Assembly (NCBI GenBank): GCA_002633005.1
Contig: NMRA01000661.1
Coordinates: 155,718 to 219,717, forward strand
Direction: 5' to 3'
Length of the DNA: 64,000 bases
Source: Phoronis australis
Lineage: Eukaryota > Phoronida > Phoronidae
Part shown: positions 1 to 10,199 of the stretch, piece after piece
Numbering within the stretch: position 1 is the stretch's first letter
Layout: every line of letters begins with the position of its first letter
Notes under the pieces: model-generated
What the model was told of the DNA's origin: nothing
Database searches by the model: none
What the model saw: the letters and a program-made list of their open reading frames with translations, nothing else
Translations under genes and position numbers: made by a program

Positions 1-314
1 GTAATATATAAGTTGCAATCGTCAGTCGCAGAGCAAAAGTGGGTGATGACGACGCTGGTGACAAAGATGGTGACGACTTGACCGAGAAAACTAAACAAAC
101 GATCGCAATGATGAAGACATGAGGATGACCGTGATAATATTGGTAGAAGAAATTCAATGTCAATTGGTGCAAAATATTGGACACAAGCACGAAAATATAG
201 CCTACACTCCACTCGTGCCATGATGAGAAGTGATGCAGCTGTCAAATGGTCGCTTTATCTAATAGATAAATCACCCCAAAAGCCTGAAGAACTGACATTT
301 CGGGAACTACAGTC
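1..314. other. 5' flank and probable 5' UTR of the serpin gene
   Basis: No coding exon is recognised here. The stretch lies directly upstream of the serpin signal-peptide ATG at 315 and probably holds its 5' UTR and promoter. I see no convincing TATA box or initiator and no CpG-rich block. Confidence 0.3.
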
Positions 315-371
315 ATGATTGCCGTCACGGTATTATTGTTCTTCGCTCTGGGAACCACGGGTTCTTGTCAG
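315..371 (+). CDS. Serpin exon 1 (signal peptide)
   Basis: Nineteen codons from ATG 315 to a CAG followed by GTAAGG. It has a hydrophobic core (VLLFFALG) and a small-residue end typical of a secretory signal. Phase 0 matches exon 2. Confidence 0.85.
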
Positions 372-3108
372 GTAAGGTTTTTGTTAATGATTATTTATGC
401 ACAATTTTATCTTCTTCAATTTTTTCGCAATGAAATAACAAATTACACGCATGAATATGTGTAAAAAAGAAGAGTAACACAAAGATTCATTTCACAAATA
501 AATAAACTATTACTCAATATTACCTTTTCGTGAAATAGCAAATGCAAGCAGCAACTCCTCGCAAGAAACAATGTCAATACAACCATGCTAAATGGACACG
601 AAGAGCTATCACACTCGGTTTAGTCTTTTGTAGTTTTGAAACTTTTATTGAGATGTCATTCAAGTCGCATTTCTTCGGTCACTAACTGTCCATTGGCAGT
701 ACAAGGCAACCTTCATTAGCAAACCAAGGCCACAGTTCTTCGAAAATATTACCAACAAAAACATCTGTTCATCAATCTTTCATGGCCCCACTAAGCTGCA
801 TGCATTATGGGTCGACTGTGGACACGTGACTTTTGAAATCGGAATTAGTTTCACGGAGTTTACAGTTTAACTTTTGGCACACGAGCAAAATTTTGCAAGC
901 AACATACAGATAAAAGAAGGTTTATTTTAACAATTTACTCCTTTGAGGTCTCAAATTCGACTGCTGTAGCTTGTATTTTGATATTTTTTGTATTTGACGG
1001 AGTCTCCGTTTCGACTCGAAATGAACAACCCATCAATCGAGGAACATTTCGGAAACTCTCCACTTCTGATTTAATTCGCGGGCTTGAGTGCCACTTGCTA
1101 ACTGTTACTTTTTGCGATTCTGGTGAGCGCCACATATTGAAGCGGGTATAACCTCCCTTCCGTCACAAACGATCTTTTGATGTAGACCACGTACATGTAC
1201 TTGTCGTTGGGAAATAGGTCTCAGATCTTTCCTTAGTGAAAACAGATGTTACACGTATGTCTAGGCTTGGAAAGAACTAACTGTTCACGTCGCGTCAGGT
1301 TCTACAAGTGCACTTGTCCCATTTTAGTTTATTCGCCGAGCGTTGTGCCGTCTAGCAATAATGAACTGTCACGTCTTTGCAAGATCAAAAACCTCTTCTA
1401 TATCCTCTGAGTAGGGAATAAGTTGAGATCATTTTTAAAGCAGTAACTTCTTTCTTTGACGGATCGTGGTTTTGTGAGCACTAAACAGAATACGAAAATA
1501 TACTTTTTTTAGTTTCGAAGTTATGGCAATCAGAGTGAAAAGCACCATACTTAAAAAAACAGTCACATTACTAACGTTTCGCTCTTATTTCCTGGCAAAC
1601 AGGTCGTGTCCTTATGAATGAACATAAGGACTTTACAAATTCGTTTCACGGAGTAATAGGTTAATATTGAAAAGTGCGTTTGAAGAATTGCAAGTCTTGG
1701 TACACGTAAGGAATTGTTCTATTACCTTGTTATGAAGGCAACGATCGTGCACCCTTGGTTAGACAAAGGTTCATACATGTATGATTCGCCAGCTAAAGTT
1801 TTCGAAGAAAAATACACCTTTCGTAACCTTTGGCAATCGTTAGGAAGACTCGGTCAGTACTATTGCTACATTCTAACAATCCGCAAAATACGCAGTCTTG
1901 TAAGTACTTTTTGTCAAATTATGAGCCGTATAAACACTGGCTTAACTCGTTTGTTTCCTCAACAGAACTCAAACAGTCTCACCGATGCAAACACTGGCTT
2001 TGCTCTTGACGCCTACCGACGGCTGACCACTACGGGCGGTAATGTATTCTTCTCCCCTTTGAGCCTTTCAATCATTATGGGGATGCTCTACGAGGGTTCA
2101 AACGGAACAACTCGTTCTCAGTTGCAAGCGGTTGCCGGTTTTGATCGCGTTAACGATGTCGCTGCAGAATTTCGTGAACTCAGTTCTATTCTTAACACAC
2201 CGAGTAAAAACTACGACTTGGAGGCGGCTAATCGGGTGTACGCGAGGAAAAACTATGGATTCAACAAGAACTACTTAAAAACAGTACAAAACCAATACCA
2301 GTCCGACATCATTGCTAGCGACTTCCAGTTCAACGCAGAAATGGTTCGACAGCAGATCAATAGATGGGTTGAAAACAAAACTAAAGACAAGATTAGGAAC
2401 TTGATTCCACAAAATGCCCTAAAACCCGAGACTGCAATGGTTTTGGTCAACGCAATTTACTTCAAAGGGGACTGGGATAAGAAATTTAAAGCAGCATCAA
2501 CAAAACCGAACGCGTTTTATCTGTCAGCAAAGAAGACGATAAACACTCCCATGATGTACCAGAGGTCAAAATTCAGAGTGTTCAATAGTCAAAGAAACGG
2601 TTATCGTGTATTGGAGATGCCCTATAAAGGCAACGATTTGAGTATGTTAGTTGTCCTGCCAAAGGAAATTGATGGTTTGGCCAAAGTCGAAAAGTTGTTG
2701 ACACATGACGAACTTTCTAATGTTCACAACAGTATGCGATATTCTCCTCAACTCGATGTTATGGTCACCATGCCGAAATTTAAGATTGATGTGAAATACA
2801 AAATGAAAGATCACCTTAAAGCAATGGGAATAGGTGACCTCTTCAAGCCCCGTGCCTGCGACCTGTCCGGCATTGACGGCACACGTGACCTTTACGTTTC
2901 TGAGATGTTCCACCAGGCTTTTGTTGACGTCAACGAAGAGGGCAGTGAAGCGGCGGCCGCCACCGGAAGCATCATTGCTGTCATAACATCAGTGGTAGTC
3001 CGCCCAACATTCCCCATAGAGTTTAAAGCAGACCACCCTTTCCTGTTTTACATCCGGGATAACAAATCTGGTTCTGTGCTCTTTATGGGTAGATATTCTC
3101 AACCATGA
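315..3108 (+). CDS. Secreted serpin (serine protease inhibitor), two coding exons, 399 aa
   Basis: The CDS joins 315..371 and 1966..3108. Exon 1 encodes a 19-aa signal peptide (MIAVTVLLFFALGTTGSCQ) and stops at a GTAAGG donor. Exon 2 starts after a pyrimidine-rich CAACAG acceptor in the same phase and carries the whole serpin fold in one exon. Length (399 aa) is normal for the family. Family marks seen: the early motif GNVFFSPLSLSIIMGML, the breach and shutter motif LVNAIYFKGDWDKKF, the inhibitory hinge VNEEGSEAAAATG and the C-terminal DHPFLFYIRDNKSGSVLFMGR. The small-residue hinge (G345, S346, E347, then four Ala) is typical of inhibitory serpins, which trap a protease by inserting the reactive loop into sheet A. 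Counting from the hinge, P1 is Ile359 with Thr360 after it, but the loop is about five residues longer than usual, so P1 is uncertain. Probably secreted; target protease unknown. An open frame continues upstream of exon 2 to 1714, but that is intron. Confidence 0.93.
372..1965 (+). other. Serpin intron 1
   Basis: A GT-AG intron of 1,594 bp between the signal-peptide exon and the serpin-domain exon. The last 250 bp happen to be open in the serpin frame but carry no serpin-like residues. No repeat or RNA gene was recognised. Confidence 0.8.
1966..3108 (+). CDS. Serpin exon 2 (complete serpin domain)
   Basis: It encodes residues 20-399 and ends at the TGA at 3106-3108. It begins NSNSLTDANTGFALDAYR, matching helix A of serpins. 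The reactive-loop hinge begins near residue 343 and the domain ends GRYSQP. Confidence 0.93.
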   Translation, partial: NSNSLTDANTGFALDAYRRLTTTGGNVFFSPLSLSIIMGMLYEGSNGTTRSQLQAVAGFDRVNDVAAEFRELSSILNTPSKNYDLEAANRVYARKNYGFNKNYLKTVQNQYQSDIIASDFQFNAEMVRQQINRWVENKTKDKIRNLIPQNALKPETAMVLVNAIYFKGDWDKKFKAASTKPNAFYLSAKKTINTPMMYQRSKFRVFNSQRNGYRVLEMPYKGNDLSMLVVLPKEIDGLAKVEKLLTHDELSNVHNSMRYSPQLDVMVTMPKFKIDVKYKMKDHLKAMGIGDLFKPRACDLSGIDGTRDLYVSEMFHQAFVDVNEEGSEAAAATGSIIAVITSVVVRPTFPIEFKADHPFLFYIRDNKSGSVLFMGRYSQP

Positions 3109-3513
3109 TTAAATTTTCAAATACACCTGTATAATTTCAATGTCGATTGTCATGCTAGAGAAATGAATACACCATTATAGTGTGTCGATACCGTATATAG
3201 TGATATAGTACCAAGCAGTCTTTTATGTGCATTACGTAATCATCTTATAAACGAATGTGTTCACACTCAAACAAGGCCAACATGTACAAAATTCTAGTTG
3301 CTATTCAACGTGTTGATTTAGTATCTCACTGGCCGGCCACACGCTCTATAGACGGGATTTAAACCTGAAACTGTTAAAACGTTTTCTCCGATGTTTAAAT
3401 GCTTCGGTGTCAGTCTTGTTTCCATGGATCTCTTGGGAAAAAAGCCATCAATTTCAAAATATAAAGGCGCGATTTTTAGTTAAACTGTCGCGCGACAAGG
3501 GCTCAGTTGATTC
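3109..3513 (+). other. Serpin 3' flank
   Basis: Probable short 3' UTR. There is no canonical AATAAA close by; an ATTAAA overlaps the stop region (about 3110) and an AATACA-like hexamer lies near 3165. Nothing else is recognised before the foldback element. Confidence 0.3.
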
Positions 3514-3517
3514 TTAA

Positions 3518-4321
3518 AGGCGAAGGCAACCTTTTTCCATGTCATTTTGAGCTAAAATAAGGTTGGTTGGTTATCCTAGACATATTTTTCACTTAATTAC
3601 AGCTTTTCGTAATTTTATTAATTACTCGTCCGCTTTTCCGGAAGTGACGTTTTAGGAGGCAAGCGCTTCCCGCCAATTTCTTTTCACATAGTCTGACTGT
3701 GAGAGCTAGACCGGCAGCCCAGAGCACTTAGCATAGATGAACGAGGTACCAACATCTGACCACGGGAGCATTTAAAGTCCACCTCAGTATGTACAGAAAT
3801 GGACGTCTGCCGTTGTCTGCACTCTGGGTGTGACCCTTGGGGGCCTTACAAAGACCCCNNNNNNNNNNNNNNNNNNNNNNNNNNNNNNNNNNNNNNNNNN
3901 NNNNNNNNNNNNNNNNNNNNNNNNNNNNNNNNNNNNNNNNNNNNNNNNNNNNNNNNNNNNNNNNNNNNNNNNNNNNNNNNNNNNNNNNNNNNNNNNNNNN
4001 NNAACAATCCCTAAATCCAACGCAGTTGAGTTCTCTACTAACCTATCTTGCCGCAGAATACTCGCCGATGGAAAGTGGTGGCGACAATTGGTGAAAAATA
4101 GCACAAAACAAAAGTAGAATAGAACAGATTCGCACAGTAAGCTCAACGCAAAACCAAGTGGCGGGAAGCGCTTGCCTCCTAAAACGTCACTTCCGGAAAC
4201 TGAAAGCGGACGAGTAATTAATAAAATTACGAAAAGCTGTAATTAAGTGAAAAATATGTCTAGGATAACCAACCAACCTTATTTTAGCTCAAAATGACAT
4301 GGAAAAAGGTTGCCTTCGCCT
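3518..4321. mobile_element. TTAA-flanked foldback DNA transposon (MITE) with ~160 bp terminal inverted repeats
   Basis: The left arm 3518-3675 and right arm 4159-4321 are near-perfect reverse complements, starting AGGCGAAGGCAACC at both outer ends. Both ends abut TTAA (3514-3517 and 4322-4325), a target-site duplication used by the piggyBac and Kolobok superfamilies. The interior has no transposase that I recognise and includes an N gap (3859-4002), so the real length is unknown. Best read as a non-autonomous element. Confidence 0.85.
3859..4002. other. Assembly gap (144 N)
   Basis: A run of N inside the foldback element. Gaps at long inverted repeats are a common assembly failure, so the gap size may be only an estimate. 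Confidence 0.95.
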
Positions 4322-4325
4322 TTAA

Positions 4326-5179
4326 AATCGTTGAGCATTCTTGAAAGTACGTGACGTCATATTTGACCTCGTGCTTCTTCTCAAAGAGAGCCACGAAGAG
4401 TAAACATCAACCGAATTTTTGTATTGTGCTCTGGGGACAACAACATGCAGATTTCTCTTGAAATTGGGAGTAAATGGCATTGCTCATGAATTTGTAAGTA
4501 AACAGTGTGGATTCGTTTCGACAAAGAATCTTCATGCGGTCAATTCGGTAGACGCTGGCGGTCGGCAAAGCCAGATAAGAAATCACTTGGCCGAAAACAT
4601 GCGACGCGAATATTGTGTTACAAATTGAAATGCATAGGCAAATAAGAAAAATGCGACTGCGCTTAAATTAACAATTGTTGACTATCTAGACCAAATAAGC
4701 ATCAAGTTACCACGAAGTCTCACTCTTCAGTGTGGACAAATGTTAGTCATACACCTTTTACTCATTTGGGGGTAACTTATTAACATTTGGAATTGAAGAT
4801 GTTAGCTTGATTTATTGAAGAATAACGGCATGCAAGACGATTGAAACTTCAAGAATCTAAAAGCTACTTTGCTTCACAAATAGTTAAAGCGCCGGGCGTT
4901 TAATTATAAACAGTGCTTTCTGGCAAAAACCCAAGTTTTGATTTAGGCCAATACCCTTATAAAGTTGGTTTTATATTTTTTCTTACACAGTTTGAAAGTG
5001 TTCTCCAAGCTGGCAGATCAATATTTCTTCTTGCTCATAAACTTTCCGGTCACAGCGTAACCTGAAACTTGGAAGGAGTTTAATCTGAAGAAATATTGAA
5101 CGTTTGAAACCCTGAAATCACCGTCAGTTTGACTAAGGACAACACGAGACTCGGTATTGGCCTAAATTAAAAGCCGATC
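4326..5179. other. Intergenic, nothing recognised
   Basis: AT-rich sequence between the foldback element and the sulfotransferase 3' end. Short open frames here (for example 4419-4628) show no family resemblance. Confidence 0.4.
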
Positions 5180-5185
5180 TTTATT
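5180..5185 (-). terminator. Poly(A) signal AATAAA for the GAL3ST-like gene
   Basis: AATAAA on the minus strand (TTTATT on plus), about 115 nt downstream of the sulfotransferase stop codon at 5299. This is a plausible distance for a short 3' UTR. Confidence 0.5.
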
Positions 5186-5298
5186 ATGAAAGGCGGATTT
5201 AATGCCGCTTCAAAGTTACTTTTTTCTTTTGAAGTATCAGAGACCTTTTGAAACTTCTCCGAGTCACACAACGCGTATTTTCATGAACTCCATTACGT

Positions 5299-6873
5299 CT
5301 AAAATTCATTTTGACGATGACCAGTTGACAACGCGGTCATTTTCTCATGAAGCATTTTAGTGTACGGCCTAGGCTCCCTAACAAGCCTCTGACACATGGC
5401 ACTGTTTTTTCCAGCTTCAGATAGGACGAATCCGTAGGCATTGAGATCACTCGGCCTCGCTTCGTCTTGGGACGAGTGTCTCATCTCACCCCCAAGCAGT
5501 TCGCGCTCGAGACAAAACTGTGCCCAATTTTCCCGCACTCGTTGAAATTCATCCCGTTCCTGCTCAAGCCGCTCGTGTCCGAATTCCTTTATTCTCAACA
5601 GAAAATTACGAAGAAAATGGCTGTATAAAATTACATCTCCACGGTTCCATTTGCTTATGGCAACTTTGGTTTCGGTCTCCATGTTGTAATGTACATTCTC
5701 TGTGCGGACATTATGGCTAAAATATACTATGTCTTCCATCTTCCAACCAAACTTGTGTTTCAGGAGTATTAAGGATTCATCCATATAGTCAGCTATCATA
5801 ACCAAATCGAAGTCATTTTCAATTTCTTGTATTTTCTTCTGAATGGTGTCCATGTCATTCAACTGGGGAACTGCCACGCCGAAATCGAATAACATTGGAT
5901 TTTTTGTGCTCACGCCACAGTGCGGAATTCTGGAGTAGGCGTATTGGGGATTTCTCAAAAATTCTTCCAGTGGGTTTGCAACAAGAGGACCAAAGCCGAA
6001 GCACTTGGCGAAATCATAGTACTGGAACGCCGACTCGAACGTCTGCACCGGATTCCGAAGTATAGTTACGAATCGACTGGAGATGGGCATCAGCGCATGG
6101 AGTTCATCGCCGGCGTATTTAGACATGGAATGGCATAGAATGTCAAAGTGACGACCTGGCACTGGAAGAACCTTTCTTTCATTAAAAACGTAAAACTCCG
6201 TGCCTACTTTCGGTAGTGCAAACACAAGGTTGTGGGTGTCACCATATCGCATAAGAACATTTTGAATCGTCGAACCTCCTGTGCGATGGGTTTTGAAGAA
6301 CACCACTTGCCTGGTGACCCCTCTGTGTCCTCTCGCGCCATCACGCTGAACGTGCTCTGGCAAGATCCAATTCAAAAGTTTCTGCTGTCCTTTGCCCTTC
6401 TCGCCACTATCAACGTCTTCTGAGCCCCAGTGAAACTCCTGTTTGATTTTTTCAGTCTCTAAACTCGAAAGTTTGCTGTTCTCGGTGAGTTGGTGTTTGG
6501 AAGCACTTTTCATTTTCTTCTTGAAAGCCTCGAATGCCTTTAACTCTTTCTTAACCTGTTCGTCTTCAACAAACCCATCATTTTGAACCGATTCAGCGTC
6601 CTTAATATTTTTTTCTTTTGATATATTCGAAGCTTCTTCTTCTTCTTCTTTTTCACTGTCTGCACTTTCCTCTACATTGTTGACAACTTTCTCTGTGCCA
6701 ATATTTTCCAATTCAGATGTCTTTCCCTGGTTTTGGCCATGTTCCAGTATGGTGGACACCAAATCCTTCTCTGTCTTTGAGTAACTAATTTTGTATAGCC
6801 TGAAAATGACTATAAGCAGAGCTACAACACCGAAACAGGCCGCTGTGCTAACCACCTTTCGACTTCTTCCCAT
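5299..6873 (-). CDS. Galactose 3-O-sulfotransferase family (GAL3ST / galactosylceramide sulfotransferase-like), 524 aa, intronless
   Basis: A type II Golgi enzyme expected to move sulfate from PAPS to the 3-OH of galactose on glycolipids or glycoproteins. Residues 1-10 are a short basic cytoplasmic tail, about 8-27 a membrane anchor (VVSTAACFGVVALLIVIF), about 30-180 a long charged stem with a Glu run at 76-80, and 186 onward the catalytic domain. The 5'-phosphosulfate loop is FFKTHRTGGST (192-202, matching the family HKTGGST motif). The 3'-phosphate site is RFVTILRNPVQTFESAFQYY (267-286). LFDFG (328-332) and CHSMSKY are further family landmarks. The stem is longer than in the vertebrate enzymes I know, hence 524 aa against roughly 400-480. 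Which GAL3ST subtype it is, and its acceptor, cannot be told. The ATG at 6873 begins the basic-plus-anchor pattern expected of the true start; a non-coding 5' exon is possible. Confidence 0.9.
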   Translation of the reverse strand: MGRSRKVVSTAACFGVVALLIVIFRLYKISYSKTEKDLVSTILEHGQNQGKTSELENIGTEKVVNNVEESADSEKEEEEEASNISKEKNIKDAESVQNDGFVEDEQVKKELKAFEAFKKKMKSASKHQLTENSKLSSLETEKIKQEFHWGSEDVDSGEKGKGQQKLLNWILPEHVQRDGARGHRGVTRQVVFFKTHRTGGSTIQNVLMRYGDTHNLVFALPKVGTEFYVFNERKVLPVPGRHFDILCHSMSKYAGDELHALMPISSRFVTILRNPVQTFESAFQYYDFAKCFGFGPLVANPLEEFLRNPQYAYSRIPHCGVSTKNPMLFDFGVAVPQLNDMDTIQKKIQEIENDFDLVMIADYMDESLILLKHKFGWKMEDIVYFSHNVRTENVHYNMETETKVAISKWNRGDVILYSHFLRNFLLRIKEFGHERLEQERDEFQRVRENWAQFCLERELLGGEMRHSSQDEARPSDLNAYGFVLSEAGKNSAMCQRLVREPRPYTKMLHEKMTALSTGHRQNEF

Positions 6874-8676
6874 CTTTATAAGATGTATTTATAAAGTGTC
6901 TAGCAGCAGTCAGTGTTATTCCTAAAACCACCTGTTTTGCCCGGGGGGTGACATGCCGAATCTTGGAAACGCATGGTTAGATACTAGCATCCGAAGTGTA
7001 GAACGCTTACCTGTAGAATGAAGTGTGGAGAAGAAATCTTATTGGTAAAGATTAATATTTAACAAAGTAAATGAAATTTAGTATTTCATGTTAACAAATT
7101 GTGTATTCCAGTGAAATGTAGGCTACGCTCCCTCGTTGTCATCAGGACCAATCCTTAATTTCCTCACGGCAGCTAGATCGAGGATATCAGGTGGTTTAAT
7201 AAGCAATATATGTTTCAGTTAAAATTGTGCAGCTGTATTGGTCGTCGAGAGCCCGCATTGATCTCAACATTTGGGTTTTGTTGAGTGATAGACGTTGGTG
7301 TTTTGGCGTTTAAAACCCAGTCTACGCAGCTCCACCTCTTTGTTACGCAGGGTGTACAACTGAAAATGGAGACGTTACACTGGAGCGAAGACCCCTAAAA
7401 TCATACACACAGTCAAATCATACAAATCTCAAAATGACTTCACATTTTACTACTACCTCAAGTGCAACATTTTAATTATCGAGTCCGAGACTGAGTTCGG
7501 GGTATTAGCCCACGCATATCGACCAGGATATTGTCAGTAAGCGACCCCTGTGTACTAAGTTAGTTGCATTTGAATACGAAAATAAATGTGAAAAATGGAA
7601 ATGGTGCAAAAAAGCCGAGCCTTTTGTCACGTATGTTTTTATGCAAATAGTTTGCAAGATCTCATCGACTGTTTCATATGATTGAGTCCATTTAGTGTAC
7701 AGACATACAAGCCATGTATATTTTGAGTACAAGCATTACGATAGGACCGTTTTCTAAGTAACCATTGAAATCTGTGTAGATTACAAACTCAGTAAAGCTG
7801 TTTTTTCATTGGCGGAAAATAAAACGTGCAAATTTGAGTTTTTAAATTTGAGCAAAATCACAATTGCCTTACATTACAGCGTTCTGTCGTTCAGTTACTT
7901 TTCCAGACGTGAGGAGTGCTGAACGTGCGATAACATCTGGCTCTTTCGTTAACTGCCTAGCTCAATCATTTCTCCCGTACGATAACAAGCAGGCCAATTA
8001 TCTCCCAGGTTTCAAAGGAAATGTATGGTGGTTGCACGCTATTACCGAACGCGTATGAACACAGTCAAACCCAATGCGTTGGTAATCCATTTGGGCAGAA
8101 TAGATTGTCTTAATTTCTGTTGGGCGATTTTGGTGATTCAAAACGGAACATGATCGGCATTTGACGAGGAATTCAGAAATGCTATTGGTTTAAGCTAAAA
8201 TATGTTATTACTTAACTTTCATTTTTATCAGCCCAGCCCAGTCAGGCTAGATACGATCTGATCGGAGATTAGAGCAATTATCGAACAAAAGAGCACAGGC
8301 CCTCCAACCATAAATGCCAGAATGGCGTTAATCAGTCGTGTAAGATATTGGCTACGGGGGTAAACTTCCCAACTTGTTGTTGGGCTATAGAATCGAACAA
8401 GTTGGGAGCAACGGGATGTCGCCGTCATGTAAGTTTAGTGTTCTTAAGAGGATTTGCAATCACCGACAAAAGACTGTAGATTACGTGTGCAGATATTAGG
8501 TGTTTTGACTTTAAGTTCGACCGTTTCATGTCTCTTCGTCACTTTCTATGAAACTTCCTTTTTGACTGATTTGACAAATGGACAAGTTGTTAGCAAACAT
8601 CGGCCATGGAGATCATCCGGTGAGTCTGTAAGCATCAGACTACACGGTCACACTGGTACTATCGGCAGCTGCCGGC
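6874..8676. other. Intergenic, no gene recognised
   Basis: Upstream region of the sulfotransferase gene. It contains short open frames without family resemblance. A TATAAAT lies on the minus strand just upstream of the GAL3ST ATG, but too close to the ATG to be a sure TATA box. Confidence 0.35.
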
Positions 8677-8717
8677 CACTACTCCGAATGTTCACTACTT
8701 CGATGGTTCACTACTTT
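8677..8717 (-). repeat. Short 16-bp tandem repeat, inverted partner of the array at 9535
   Basis: About 2.5 units of a 16-bp motif (CGGAGTAGTGAACCTT on the minus strand). The same unit recurs on the plus strand at 9535-9599, so the two arrays bracket about 0.9 kb in inverted orientation. Confidence 0.6.
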
Positions 8718-8952
8718 GAAAATTTTAGAAATTCAGATTCGTGGAAAATTTATATTTTTGCGTCTAAAAATACACGATACTTCAGTTAGTAGGCGCACGT
8801 GGTGTAGTTATACCTAAAACAACGCCCAGCTACTGTACTAATACGGTACTTTGTTTCGGTTTCCAGGGCAGGCGACATTGAGCTCCAAAACGAGTCATGA
8901 ATATGGAAAATAAGTACCAACTTTCCTTCTTAAACATAGACGGGGGGGGGAC

Positions 8953-9040
8953 TATAGCCCCACTTTTTCAGTGCTGCCTCGCCTACGGTCTATGGGCGGT
9001 GCACCACAGGGTCCCACTTTTTAGTGCTGCGCCGCCCATG
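8953..9040 (+). repeat. Two-copy short tandem repeat
   Basis: The motif CCCACTTTTT(C)AGTGCTGC is repeated about 50 bp apart, each time followed by a GC-rich tail (CTCGCC or GCCGCCC). No gene is seen. Confidence 0.45.
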
Positions 9041-9534
9041 TTAAAGGAATACGAAACATGAACACTGATGAATTATCAACCACGATGCATTCCCCAAATT
9101 TATGTTAAGACCGGATCACGGCTAGACAGCGCTACTGAAAGGTTTACGCGTTGCTCCTCAACCCCACCCACGACACTGGAACAACGCGCACGGCTGGGTC
9201 GAAACAAAACTTGAAGTAGGCTTCCCGGTTTCCCTATCAACCTTCACTCAGTCGAAGAGTCCCATAATTCTTCTCCACTAAAGCCACCAGTTCGTCACTA
9301 CAGCACTGAAATAAAATATTACCATGACCCTTATATGTTGTCCTTGTCTGAGAATGACCCAATTTGTACATAATGCAATCAATTTTTAGAGCTATTTCAC
9401 TCGAATAGCGCACACCTTTTAAGTGGTTACTAAATGGACTATACAATACTACTTGCATGCCAGCTCCGCTTCAGCAGACGTTTGGTGAACTATCAAAGTA
9501 ATGAACCTGGCTTTGGAACAAGTCAGTGTACACT

Positions 9535-9599
9535 CGGAGTAGTGAACCCTCGAAATAGTGAACCTTCGGAGTAGAGAACCTTCGGGGGTAGTGAACCGG
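9535..9599 (+). repeat. 16-bp minisatellite, four units
   Basis: Four consecutive 16-17 bp units of the consensus CGGAGTAGTGAACCTT (9535-9550, 9551-9566, 9567-9582, 9583-9599) with a few substitutions. Inverted relative to 8677-8717. Confidence 0.75.
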
Positions 9600-9645
9600 C
9601 TTCTTAGTGGCATGTAACCGGCCCGACACAGGCTGTTGCTTGAGC

Positions 9646-9697
9646 GACAATATGTGTCGAGTGCGACAGTTTGTCGTCGCCATCGACATATATTGTC
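9646..9697. repeat. Stem-loop of nested inverted repeats
   Basis: An outer arm GACAATATGTGTCGA pairs with TCGACATATATTGTC (14/15), and an inner CGACA pairs with TGTCG around a 3-nt loop, giving a hairpin of about 52 nt. Confidence 0.55.
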
Positions 9698-9756
9698 TGC
9701 CGGGCGATACTATGCGTCAGTCAGCGTTCAATTGGTGGTGTGGCCAAAATGATTAA

Positions 9757-10161
9757 TTGTTGTGCAGTGTTGTTCAGGACACAATGCATCTTTTAGCATC
9801 ATATTGTAACAACACAAACGTGAAAGCGCGCGTTCCAAACATGCGCAAAAACATTCCGTACTCAACACCTCGTTTTCTGGCATTATGCAATTATGGCGGA
9901 GTCTTGAATTCTACAAGGATTCTGACTGTAGATCCGTGTCCGTACGACTCATTTGTTGAACGGGCATTTCATACCAAAGCATGTTGCTCTCGGTACGACA
10001 TCGAAACAGAAGGGAAGAGTAAAGCATCTAAGCAGAATAAAAGCGCCGTCGTGTTGCATTCAAACCATGTTTTTGGACAGTTTCCCGTTCCCGCCCGTTC
10101 CCATCTTGGAAGTTCTGAGGACGAGCTTGATGTGACAATGCCACACAAGAGGAAATGGTAA
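9757..10161 (+). other. Unidentified ORF, 134 codons, followed by an A-rich tract
   Basis: An open frame of 134 codons ending MPHKRKW, with an interrupted poly-A run at 10168-10190 just after the stop. No domain is recognised, there is no signal peptide or membrane segment, and no splice context supports it. The A tract could mean a retrotransposed fragment, or the end of a transcript. I would not annotate it as a gene without expression data. Confidence 0.2.
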
Positions 10162-10199
10162 GATGACAAAAAAAAAACAAAAAAAAAACAAGAACGCGA

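Noticed and set aside
1714-1965. Upstream extension of the serpin reading frame to an ATG at 1714
   Set aside because: It has no signal peptide or serpin residues, and a clean acceptor at 1965 joins in phase to a signal-peptide exon at 315-371.
3784-4146. Open frames spanning the N run
   Set aside because: Most of their length is unknown sequence inside a MITE.
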